Origin: REEB95 sp963762425
GTDB taxonomy: Bacteria; Pseudomonadota; Alphaproteobacteria; ATCC43930; CGMCC-115725
Length of the DNA: 64,000 nt
Assembly: GCA_963762425.1 (NCBI GenBank)
Contig: CAVXKY010000018.1
Location: forward strand, 1-64,000
Direction: 5' to 3'
In this document: piece after piece, positions 43,123-54,403 of the stretch
How the letters are laid out: each line of letters opens with the position of its first letter
Position numbering within the stretch: the stretch's first letter is position 1
The notes under the pieces: model-generated
What the model saw: only the letters and a program-made list of their open reading frames with translations
What the model was told of the DNA's origin: nothing
The model's database searches: none
Position numbers and translations under genes: made by a program

Positions 43123-43907
43123 CGCGCGGCCCTGGCGCGCGGCCGCTTGGCCGCGCCACCGGCGCCGCCGCGAAAAAAGCGCCGTTCGACGTCCTCGTCC
43201 CAAAGCCGGATCCCGCCGGTGATGCCGGTGTCGTTCGAGGCGATCCGGACGCCGCGGGGCGGATCGACGACCTTGCCGCTATTGCCGCCGCCGAGATAGA
43301 GCACGTCGTAATGCAAGAGCGCATAGAGAATCTTGATCGCCTTATGGACGTGGCGGCTCCATTTCCTTAGCCCCACGCGCCGCAAGGCCCGGTCGCCGAT
43401 ATAGTCGTTATAGGTCTGGTTGCCGTGGATCGGGTGCTGCGCCAATTCGAGATGCGGCATCAGCGCGCCGTCGCGGAAGACCGCCGTGCCGGCGCCGGTG
43501 CCGAGCGTCAGCACGACCTCGAGCCCCCGCCCCTTGACGATGCCGAAGCCCTGGACCTCGGCATCGTTGAGCAAGCGGACCGGCTTGCCAAAGCGCTTGG
43601 CCAAGGCGGCGGCCAAGGGAAAATCGCGCCAGGGGCGCTCGCCGAAATGCGGCGCGGTAAGAACCCGCCCGTCGCGCACCACGCCGGGAAAACCCACGGA
43701 AACGCGGTCGAAAGCGGGCAGCTTCGCCGCCAGAGCGGCGAGCGTCTGCAACAGCACGTCCGGCGGACAGGGATAAGGCGTCGCCACCCGGACCCGCTTC
43801 ACCAGCATCCGCCCGGCGCGGTCGAGCACCGACGCCTTGAGCCCGGTGCCGCCGATGTCGAGGACCAGGGTGCGGAGGCCGGCCGGCGCGCGCGCGGCCC
43901 GTTTCAT
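43119..43907 (-). CDS. ppgK: Polyphosphate glucokinase-like ROK kinase
   Basis: A 262-residue ROK-type sugar kinase. It has the N-terminal phosphate loop VLDIGGTGLKASVLD (about 15-29), the catalytic-region aspartate in RLLNDAEVQGFG and TLGTGAGTAVF. Length and the GHIELG-like replacement PHLELAQHPIHGN fit the polyphosphate glucokinase branch, which makes glucose-6-phosphate from glucose and polyphosphate or ATP. Phosphoryl donor not determinable. It overlaps both neighbours by four bases and supplies substrate to Zwf. Confidence 0.85.
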   Translation of the reverse strand: MKRAARAPAGLRTLVLDIGGTGLKASVLDRAGRMLVKRVRVATPYPCPPDVLLQTLAALAAKLPAFDRVSVGFPGVVRDGRVLTAPHFGERPWRDFPLAAALAKRFGKPVRLLNDAEVQGFGIVKGRGLEVVLTLGTGAGTAVFRDGALMPHLELAQHPIHGNQTYNDYIGDRALRRVGLRKWSRHVHKAIKILYALLHYDVLYLGGGNSGKVVDPPRGVRIASNDTGITGGIRLWDEDVERRFFRGGAGGAAKRPRARAAR

Positions 43908-44638
43908 GGCCAGGTTCCCGCCGCTTGCGCGTCACTGAAGAGCCACAACGCGCCAAGGAGGCGCAAACGCGCGGCCGGCAGATTGTCGTCGCCGCGGCGA
44001 AAGCGTTCGAGGATTGCGCGTTTCTCTTTTCCCGCGACCAGGAAGGCCGCGTTCCGGCAGCTCTCGAGCGCCGGATAGGTGAGCGTGATGCGGGTTTCGC
44101 CCTTGGCGTCGGCGACCGCGACGGCCCAGCGCTCGCGCTCTGCGAGCGCGGCCGTGCCTGGGAACAGCGAGGCGGTGTGCCCATCCGGCCCGAGCCCGAG
44201 AAGGACCACGTCAAAAAGCGGCCGGGCGGGATCGAGACGCGGCGATCCATAGAAGGATTGGAGTTGGCGTTCGTAAGCGGAGGCGGCATCTTCCGCGCTC
44301 ATGCCGACGGTGGGAATGGGGTGGATGTTGGCCTCGGGTATGGGGGCGCGCGACAGCAGCGCTTCGCGCACCATGCGGTAATTGCTTTGCGCGTCGTCCG
44401 GCGGCACGAAGCGCTCATCGCCCCAGAACCAATGCGTGCGCGGCCAGGGGAATTCATCGCGATAACGCGGCCCGGCCAGATGCTCGTAGAGCAGCCGCGG
44501 GGTCGAGCCGCCGGAGAGCGCCACGGCGAAGATTCCGGGCGTCGCCAAGGCATGGGCGAGCAGCCATTCCGCCACCCGGCGCGCCAAGGCATCCGGACCG
44601 GGGAGGATTTCCAGCCTGGCCGCGGCAGCGCCGATCAC
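43904..44638 (-). CDS. pgl: 6-phosphogluconolactonase
   Basis: A 244-residue enzyme of the glucosamine-6-phosphate isomerase/6-phosphogluconolactonase fold. Typical boxes are ALSGGSTPRLLYEHL (about 39-53), WGDERFVPPDDAQSNYRM (about 74-91) and VLLGLGPDGHTASLFPG (about 147-163). It hydrolyses 6-phosphogluconolactone made by Zwf. The GTG at 44638 overlaps the rpe stop by four bases, which fixes the start. Confidence 0.94.
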   Translation of the reverse strand: MIGAAAARLEILPGPDALARRVAEWLLAHALATPGIFAVALSGGSTPRLLYEHLAGPRYRDEFPWPRTHWFWGDERFVPPDDAQSNYRMVREALLSRAPIPEANIHPIPTVGMSAEDAASAYERQLQSFYGSPRLDPARPLFDVVLLGLGPDGHTASLFPGTAALAERERWAVAVADAKGETRITLTYPALESCRNAAFLVAGKEKRAILERFRRGDDNLPAARLRLLGALWLFSDAQAAGTWP

Positions 44639-45336
44639 GCGAGCACCCTCCGGACCGACGGACGGCGGGCCGCGCGGATGGATTCTATCGCGGCCGCATA
44701 ATCGCGCGATCCGAAGATCGCGCTGCCGGCGACGATGGCGGTCGCGCCCGCTTCGATCGCCAGCCCGGCGCTGTCGCGATTCTCGCCGCCATCGACCTCG
44801 ATGACCGGGTCGAGGCCGCGCGCGTCGCACAACTGCCGCAAGCGGCGGATCTTGGGCAGCATCTCCGGCAGGAATTTCTGGCCGCCGAAACCGGGATTGA
44901 CGGTCATCACCAGAACGATGTCGCAGAGCGGGAGGACGTGTTCGATCAGCTCGAGCGGGCTGGCCGGGTCGAGCACCGCGCCCGCCTTCTTGCCGAGGCC
45001 GCGGATTTGCGTGAGCACGCGGTGGAGATGGATCGTCGACGAGGGCTCGGCCTGGACCAGGAGATGGTCGGCGCCCGCCTCGGCGAAATCGGCGAGATAG
45101 CGCTCGGGCTCGACGATCATCAGATGCACGTTGAGCGGTTTTTTCGTGGCGCGGCGCACCGCCTTGACCACCACCGGCCCGACCGTGATGTTGGGCACGA
45201 AGCGGCCGTCCATGACGTCGACATGAATCCAGTCGGCGCCGGCCCGATCGACGGCGCGAACCTCCTCGGCGAGACACCCGAAATCCGCCGACAGGATCGA
45301 GGGCGCGACGATGATCGGCTGGCGCGGCGCGGTCAT
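44635..45336 (-). CDS. rpe: Ribulose-phosphate 3-epimerase
   Basis: A 233-residue TIM barrel with PSILSADFGCLAEEV, HVDVMDGRFVPNITVGP, HLMIVEPERYLADFAEAGAD, VMTVNPGFGGQKF and VDGGENRDSAGL. Metal and catalytic His/Asp residues of the family are all present. It interconverts ribulose-5-phosphate and xylulose-5-phosphate. It is coupled by four-base overlaps to pgl and the HAD gene. Confidence 0.96.
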   Translation of the reverse strand: MTAPRQPIIVAPSILSADFGCLAEEVRAVDRAGADWIHVDVMDGRFVPNITVGPVVVKAVRRATKKPLNVHLMIVEPERYLADFAEAGADHLLVQAEPSSTIHLHRVLTQIRGLGKKAGAVLDPASPLELIEHVLPLCDIVLVMTVNPGFGGQKFLPEMLPKIRRLRQLCDARGLDPVIEVDGGENRDSAGLAIEAGATAIVAGSAIFGSRDYAAAIESIRAARRPSVRRVLA

Positions 45337-46157
45337 GCGGCGTCCCGGCGCAAAACGAATTTCCGCACCGCCTTGGCGAAGCCCTCGTTCTCGTTGCTGT
45401 CGGTCACGGCGCTCGCCTGCGCCTTGACCGCGTCGCTGGCATTGCCCATGGCGATGGAGAGGCCGCTTTTCAAAAACATCGAGACGTCGTTCGGCATGTC
45501 GCCCATGGTGGCGATCTGCGCCGGCGGAATGTTCATGAGCTTGGACAGGGTTTCGACCACATTGCCCTTATTGGCTTCGGGGCTGGTGACGTCGAGATAA
45601 TAGGGCTGCGAGCGCGCGGCGCTCGCCTTCTTGCCGAGCGCCTTCCGCGCCGCCTGTTCGCAAGCCGCGACCAGGTCGAGATCGTCGGAAATGCCGACGA
45701 TCTTCACCGCAGATGCTAGATGCGCGTCCGAAAACGACGCCACGATCTTGGCGTCGAACTTGACCGTCCAGGCCTCGCGCGCCACATGCGGCGCCGTCGC
45801 GTCGCGGATCAGCCATTCATCCGCGGTGTAGACCCAGGCGTCGAGCCCCTGGCCGAGAATGAGATCGAGCGCCTCTTTGGATGTTTCGGGATCGAGCAAA
45901 TGGCTTTCGATCACCGAGAGGTCGGGATTGACGAACACGCCGCCATTGAAGCCGGCGATGGCGCCTTCCAAGGCGAGCGGCGCGATCAGCATGCTCATGC
46001 CGCGCGGCGGCCGGCCGCTGGTGATGGCGAGCGCGATGCCGGCGCGGCGCAGATCGCGGGCGGCCTCTTTCGCCCCCTCGGTCAGCACCTTGTCGTTCGT
46101 GACCAGCGCGCCGTCCACGTCCGCCAGGAACAGGCGTATGTCCCGCCGCGCGCTCAT
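45333..46157 (-). CDS. Cof-type HAD-IIB phosphatase
   Basis: A 274-residue HAD hydrolase with motif I FLADVDGALV (about 9-18; alanine replaces the usual Thr after DxDG), motif II ITSGRP, and the C2-cap-type motif IV MGDMPNDVSMFLKSGLSIAMGNASDAVKA. Cof-type enzymes dephosphorylate sugar phosphates or related compounds. The ATG at 46157 overlaps the zwf stop. Position inside the pathway operon suggests a sugar-phosphate substrate. Confidence 0.9.
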   Translation of the reverse strand: MSARRDIRLFLADVDGALVTNDKVLTEGAKEAARDLRRAGIALAITSGRPPRGMSMLIAPLALEGAIAGFNGGVFVNPDLSVIESHLLDPETSKEALDLILGQGLDAWVYTADEWLIRDATAPHVAREAWTVKFDAKIVASFSDAHLASAVKIVGISDDLDLVAACEQAARKALGKKASAARSQPYYLDVTSPEANKGNVVETLSKLMNIPPAQIATMGDMPNDVSMFLKSGLSIAMGNASDAVKAQASAVTDSNENEGFAKAVRKFVLRRDAA

Positions 46158-47770
46158 GGTTTGCGCTTCGGCGGCGGCGCCACCGGCCGCCAGGCCCGGT
46201 TGCCGTCGCGCGCTAGCAGCTCGCCGGCCGCTTTCGGGCCGTCGCTGCCGGATTCGTATTCGGCCAGTCCAGCGGGCGACGCAGCCCAGGAATCGAGCAC
46301 CGGCTGCACGATGCGCCAAGTCTGCTCCACCATGTCGTCACGCATGAACAAAGTCTGGTCGCCGATCATCACGTCATAGAGCAGCGTTTCGTATCCGACA
46401 TTGGGCTCCTTCTGGAACCAGTCATCGTAGCGGAAGTCCATTTTCACGGCGGCGAGGTCCACCACCGGTCCCCTGCGCTTGACCTCGAATTGCAGGGAGA
46501 TGCCCTCGTCCGGCTGGATGCGCAGCACCAGCCAATTGGGCCGCAGGGATTCCACCGGCGTGTCCTGGAACGCCGCATAGGGCGCCTGCTTGAAGCAGAT
46601 GGCGATTTCGGTATTCCGTTGCGACATGTGCTTGCCGGTGCGGACGAAGAAGGGCACGCCGGCCCAGCGCCAATTGTCGATCTCGAATTGCATCGCGACA
46701 TAGGTCTCGACGTTCGAATCCGGCGCCACATCGGGTTCCTGGCGGTAGGCCTTGACCGCCTTGCCCAGCACCGCGCCGGCGCCGTATTGGCCGCGTACCG
46801 CCCGCGCCGGCTTGACCGCCTGCATGGCGGCGAAGACCTCGGCCTTCTTGGTGCGGATCGCGGCGGCGTCGAAACCCACGGGCGGCTCCATCGCCACCAT
46901 CGACAAGAGCGTGAGGACGTGGTTCGGGACCATGTCGCGCAGCGCCCCGGTCGCCTCGTAGAATTTTCCGCGCTTCTCCACGCCCACCGTCTCCGCCACG
47001 GTGATCTGCACATGATCGATCCGGTCGCGGTTCCAGATCGGCTCGAACAGCCCGTTGGCGAACCGGAACGCCATGATGTTCTGAACCGCGTATTTTCCCA
47101 GGAAGTGATCGATGCGGAAAATCTGGTCCTCGCGCAGCGTGCGCAGGATGCTCGCGTTCAATTCGCGCGCCGAGTCGAGGCTGTGGCCGAACGGCTTCTC
47201 GATCACCACGCGGCGCCAGAATTTGCGCTTTTGATCCTTGCCTTCGCCTTGATCGGTGAGCTTCGCCTTGCCCAGCTGCTCCACCACGGTGCCGAAGAAC
47301 CGGTCGGCGACCGCGAGATAGAAGATGGCGTTGCCCGCCGTGCCGCGGGTCTTTTCAGCCTCGTCGAGGGCGGCGCGAATCTTCGCGTACAGTTCCGGCT
47401 TGTTGAGGTCGCCCTGGATGTACGTCATCCTGTCCGTAAGTTTTTTCCACACCTCCTTGTCGATGCGGTTGATATCATCTTCGCTGTCGGCGTTGCCGAC
47501 GAAACTTTTCAGCATGTCGTAAAGGTGGCCGCTCCAGCTTTCCTCGCTTTCCTCCGTCCGGGCCACGCCGATGAGCGCGAATTTCTCCGGCAGCACCTTG
47601 GTGCGCGCGAGGTTGTAGAGCGCCGGCATCACCAGGCGCTTGGTGAGATCACCGCTGGCGCCGAAGATCACCAGGGCGCAGGGATCGGCCGGACGGGGCT
47701 GGCGCCGCGGCGGGGACTGAATAATTTCCCCGGCCTGGGGGACTCGAATCGTCGAGTTGTCGTCGGGCAT
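46154..47770 (-). CDS. zwf: Glucose-6-phosphate 1-dehydrogenase
   Basis: A 538-residue enzyme. Coenzyme motif VIFGASGDLTKRLVMPALYNL (about 33-53), active-site FRIDHFLGKYAVQNIMAFRFAN, VVIEKPFGHSLDSARELN and LLYDVMIGDQTLFMRDDMVEQTWRI are clear. The N-terminus has a short Pro/Arg-rich extension. It oxidises glucose-6-phosphate to the lactone with NADP, opening the oxidative pentose phosphate pathway. The ATG at 47770 lies four bases after gnd. The frame continues open upstream, but that part overlaps gnd and has no coding character. Confidence 0.96.
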   Translation of the reverse strand: MPDDNSTIRVPQAGEIIQSPPRRQPRPADPCALVIFGASGDLTKRLVMPALYNLARTKVLPEKFALIGVARTEESEESWSGHLYDMLKSFVGNADSEDDINRIDKEVWKKLTDRMTYIQGDLNKPELYAKIRAALDEAEKTRGTAGNAIFYLAVADRFFGTVVEQLGKAKLTDQGEGKDQKRKFWRRVVIEKPFGHSLDSARELNASILRTLREDQIFRIDHFLGKYAVQNIMAFRFANGLFEPIWNRDRIDHVQITVAETVGVEKRGKFYEATGALRDMVPNHVLTLLSMVAMEPPVGFDAAAIRTKKAEVFAAMQAVKPARAVRGQYGAGAVLGKAVKAYRQEPDVAPDSNVETYVAMQFEIDNWRWAGVPFFVRTGKHMSQRNTEIAICFKQAPYAAFQDTPVESLRPNWLVLRIQPDEGISLQFEVKRRGPVVDLAAVKMDFRYDDWFQKEPNVGYETLLYDVMIGDQTLFMRDDMVEQTWRIVQPVLDSWAASPAGLAEYESGSDGPKAAGELLARDGNRAWRPVAPPPKRKP

Positions 47771-47774
47771 GGCG

Positions 47775-48821
<1,047 letters not shown>

Positions 48822-48840
48822 TGGACTTGCTCCTTATTCC

Positions 48841-51678
48841 CTACGGCAACGCCTCATCCACGGCCTGGGCCAGCTCCGCCAGCCCTTTGCCGACATCCTT
48901 GATGTGGATTCGCAACGCGCGCCGGCCGCGCTCCACCAGCACGTCGAGATCGCCCCGCGCCTGCGCCGCCTTGACCACGCCGAAGCTGTAGGCATGGCCG
49001 GGCACGCCGATATCTTCCGGATCGTCGCAGGTGATTTGCAGGAACACGCCGGAATTGGGGCCGCCCTTATAGGCTTGCCCGGTCGAATGCTGGAAGCGCG
49101 GCCCGAAGCCGAGGCAGGTGGCGGCGCGGGTCTTGTCGCGGATACGCGCGCGCATCGCGGTCAGCGTCTGCGTGTGCGCCTCGTCGCGCTCGATATAGGC
49201 CAGCAGCGCCACGTAATCGCCCGATTTCGCGCCGGCATGGACGCGGCCGAAATGGCCCTTGAGATAGCCCGTCAGCGTGTTGTGCGGGCCGATCTCGGCG
49301 GCGCTGTGCGGATCGGCATAGAGGGCGAGGCCGTTCTCGCGGAAAACCGGCTCTTCCTTGGGGAGCTTGCGCGATTTTTCGTATGCCGCGGTGAGGGCGC
49401 GGGTCTTGTCCTTGCTCGCCTCGACATCGGGCTGGTTGAAGGGGTCGATGCCGATGATCGCGCCCGCCACCGCGACCGCGATTTCCCAGCGGAAGAATTC
49501 CTGGCCGATATGCCAGATGTTCTTGACCCTGATCCGCGCGACCGGATGGCCGGCCTGTTCCAGCGCCGCCACCGCCGCGCGCTGCGCCGGATCGCCGTGA
49601 CCGTCCAGTTCCAGATAGGCGAAGAACCGGTCGGCGCCGTAGCGCGCCGGCGCGCCGAGCGGCTCGCCGGCCAGCGGAACGATACCGCGCCCCTGCTTGC
49701 CCGTGCTCTCCGCCAGAAGCTGCTCCAGCCAGGCGCCGAGAGTGGATATCCCCGGCGAGGCGATGATCGTCACCTTGTCGCGGCCGAAACGCCGCGCCGC
49801 GACGCCCAGGGCGACGCCGAGTTGGACGCCCGGATTCTCCGCCGGCGGCACGTCGGGGCCGCAGGCGCGTTCCATCGGCTGCGCCGTTTCGAGCAGGCGT
49901 TGGACGTCGATGCCCATGGCCGCCGCCGGCGCCAGGCCGAATTTCGACAGCACGGAATAGCGCCCGCCGATGGCGGGCACGCCGTAAAAGATATGGGCGA
50001 AACCCAATTTCCTGGCTCGGCCATCGAGCGGCGAGCCCGGATCGGTCACGGCGACGAAATGTTCGGCGGCCTTGTCCGGACCGCGAACCGCGCTGGCGCG
50101 GTCGAGGAAAAAATCCATGAAAATATTGGGCTCGAGCGTGCCGCCGGATTTGGAGGAGACGATGAACAGCGTCTTGGCGAGGTCGACTGCCTGTTCGATG
50201 GTCTTGATCTGCGCCGGATCGGTGCTGTCCAGCATGTGGAAGCGCGGCCAACTGGGTTGATTGCCGAAGGTTTCGCCCAGCACTTCCGGCCCCAGGCTCG
50301 ACCCGCCCATTCCCAAAAGCACGACATCGGCGAAGCCGCGCTGATTTATCTCCGACGCAAAGCCTTGCAGCCGGCCGATATCGGCCAGTTCCCGCTCGAC
50401 GACGGAGAGCCAGCCGCCCCATTTGTCCTCATCCGTCCCGGTCCAGAGCGACTTGTCGCCGGCCCAGAGCCGCCTTATGCGCCCTTCCTTGCGCCAGATT
50501 TCCATCTCCGCGTCGCAGGCGGCCTTCATTTCCGGCGAGCCGTGCCCGATCTCCAGGCGGGGCCGGTCGCCCTCGAGCAAGACGCGGCGGCGCTTGGCCA
50601 CGGCGCCGAGGAGCTGGTCGAAGGAATCCGCGAATTTCCGCACCCCGTCCTCGACCAATTCCTTGGTGACCTCTTTCAGCGAGATGCCGTTGCGCTCGAG
50701 ACTGGCGAGCAGCGTGCGGGCGCCCGCCGCGTCTTGCTCGATGGCGTCGGGCGCAGCCACGCCGTGATCGCGGAACGCGTCCATGGTGGCGGGCGGGATG
50801 GTGTCGACGGTGTCGCGGCCGATCAGCGCCTCGACATACATCGTGTCCTTGTAGGCCGGGTTCTTGACGCTGGTCGAAGCCCAGAGCAGGCGTTGCGTGT
50901 GCGCGCCCGACCCGGCCAGGGACAGCCAGCGCGGGCCGGAGAACAGCGCCTGGTAGCGGGCATAGGCGAGCTTGGCGCTGGCTATCGCCGCCTTGCCGCG
51001 CAACTGGTCCGCCAATCCTTTGTCGCCGAGCCGGCCGAGAAGCTGGTCGATCGCGGTGTCGATGCGGCTGACGAAGAAGCTGGCGACGCTGCCGGTCTTC
51101 GAGACGTCGCCGCCTTCCCGCGCCAAATCCTCGAGCCCGGCGATATAGGATTCAACCACCTGCTCATAGACGCCGACGGAGAAGAGCAAGGTGACGTTGA
51201 TGTTGAGCCCCTTGCGATATCAGCCGGCGGATGGCCGGGATGCCGGCCGGGGTCGCCGGCACCTTCACCATCAGATTGGGGCGCGCGACCTCCGCCCAGA
51301 GCCGCAGCGCCTCGCGCATGGTGGCTTCGGTGTCGTTGGCCAGATAGGGCGAGCATTCGAGGCTGATATAGCCGTCCCGGCCGCGCGTCGCTTCATAGAC
51401 CGGGCGCAGCGTTTCGGCGGCGGCGCGGATATCGGCGATCGCCAGATGCTCGTAGATCGCGGCTGCGCCGTGATCGCCTTGGGCCTGGAACTCCTTGATC
51501 GCATCCGCGTATTCATCGCTCTCGGCGATGGCATGCTCGAAGATCGAGGGGTTCGAGGTGACGCCCTTCAGCCCGTCGCGCTCGATGAGCGCGCGCAACC
51601 CGCCCCGCTCGATCAGGCCACGCTTCAGATAATCGAGCCAAGGCGACTGGCCGCAGGCTTCGAGCTGCTTCAGCGGGT

Positions 51679-51682
<4 letters not shown>
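48841..51682 (-). CDS. tal-pgi: Bifunctional transaldolase/glucose-6-phosphate isomerase, frameshifted
   Basis: A fusion of about 947 residues. The N-terminal transaldolase domain (MNPLKQLEACGQSPWLDYL, VTSNPSIFEHAI, Schiff-base lysine in NLMVKVPATPAG) breaks frame after LISQG. The second frame resumes as LNINVTLLFSVGVYEQVVESYIAGLEDL and runs through the isomerase domain (MGGSSLGPEVLGETFG, SKSGGTLEPNIFMDFFL, QLLAESTGKQGRG). Removing one base from the CCCC run at 51208-51211 restores a single protein. Fused Tal-Pgi proteins of this size are known. The ATG at 51682 overlaps the transketolase stop by four bases. Probable sequence error. Confidence 0.92.
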
Positions 51683-53809
<2,127 letters not shown>

Positions 53810-53867
53810 GCTGCCTCCGTGATGCGGGCGATTTGCCGCGAGTTGGCGGCCGGGTTGCGCAGGCCGA

Positions 53868-53951
53868 TCATCGCCGCAAAGAGAGGCCAAAAAATGGCGT
53901 TCCCGCCGATGGAACGCCGCGGTTCTTGGAGCGTTCGATCACGCGGATCAT
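53868..53951 (-). other. Possible leader open reading frame across the terminator hairpin
   Basis: A 27-codon frame starting ATG ATC CGC GTG spans the hairpin upstream of tkt. It has no good ribosome binding site and no amino-acid run that would suggest classical attenuation, so it may be chance. Confidence 0.2.
53890..53918 (-). terminator. Rho-independent terminator in the leader of the pentose phosphate operon
   Basis: Read leftwards: GGCGTTCC - ATCGGCG - GGAACGCC, a perfect 8-bp stem, then ATTTTTT. It stands between the conserved motif at 53972-53990 and the tkt start. It ends either the 53-residue gene transcript or the operon leader conditionally. Confidence 0.75.
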
Positions 53952-53971
53952 AGGCGGCGGCGAGCCCGTTG

Positions 53972-53990
53972 CCGTAGCTTCGGAAACTAC
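53972..53990 (-). promoter_or_regulatory. Conserved motif GTAGTTTCCGA..CTACGG upstream of tkt
   Basis: Read leftwards, GTAGTTTCCGAAGCTACGG, 163 bp before the transketolase start and 25 bp after the stop of the 53-residue gene. Confidence 0.5.
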
Positions 53991-54014
53991 TCAGACGGGG
54001 GCGCGGCCGTTATA

Positions 54015-54176
54015 TTACTTATAATTCATGCGCCGATATTGTTCGTAGGGCGGACGCGTGGGCGGACGCCCCGACTGCCGCTTATCGTTGTTATTGGCGT
54101 CCGTCTTTTCGGGCGGCGCGTCACGATCGACCCGCCGCTCGGATTCCCTGTCGGTCTCGCTGGAATTTTCCGTCAT
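54015..54176 (-). CDS. Small hydrophilic protein of unknown function
   Basis: A 53-residue, highly charged protein: MTENSSETDRESERRVDRD, then PPEKTDANNNDKRQSGRPP and YEQYRRMNYK at the end. It is probably disordered. The ATG has GGGAGGG six to seven bases upstream, and the conserved motif lies 59 bp upstream, which together support expression. No family recognised. It precedes the pentose phosphate operon in the same direction. Confidence 0.6.
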   Translation of the reverse strand: MTENSSETDRESERRVDRDAPPEKTDANNNDKRQSGRPPTRPPYEQYRRMNYK

Positions 54177-54234
54177 CGTCGGCCCTCCCGCGGGGTTTTT
54201 CCGCGGACAAATCCTGCGGCAAAAACGGCACGCG

Positions 54235-54253
54235 CGACAGACTCGGAAACTAC
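54235..54253 (-). promoter_or_regulatory. Conserved motif GTAGTTTCCGA..CTGTCG upstream of the 53-residue gene
   Basis: Read leftwards, GTAGTTTCCGAGTCTGTCG, 59 bp before the start at 54176. It could also affect the divergent ndvB. Confidence 0.5.
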
Positions 54254-54403
54254 CTAAGCCGGTAATGCCGCGACGAGTTCGGGCCTGGAGGTGCTATGCT
54301 GGTGCGGCTGCCCATTGCCGCGCCCCGGGATCGCTTTCCGATCGGGCCCGCCAGGAATTGGCGCGGCGCCAAATCCCGCGCCTCGCGCGGCTGAAAGGTC
54401 AAA

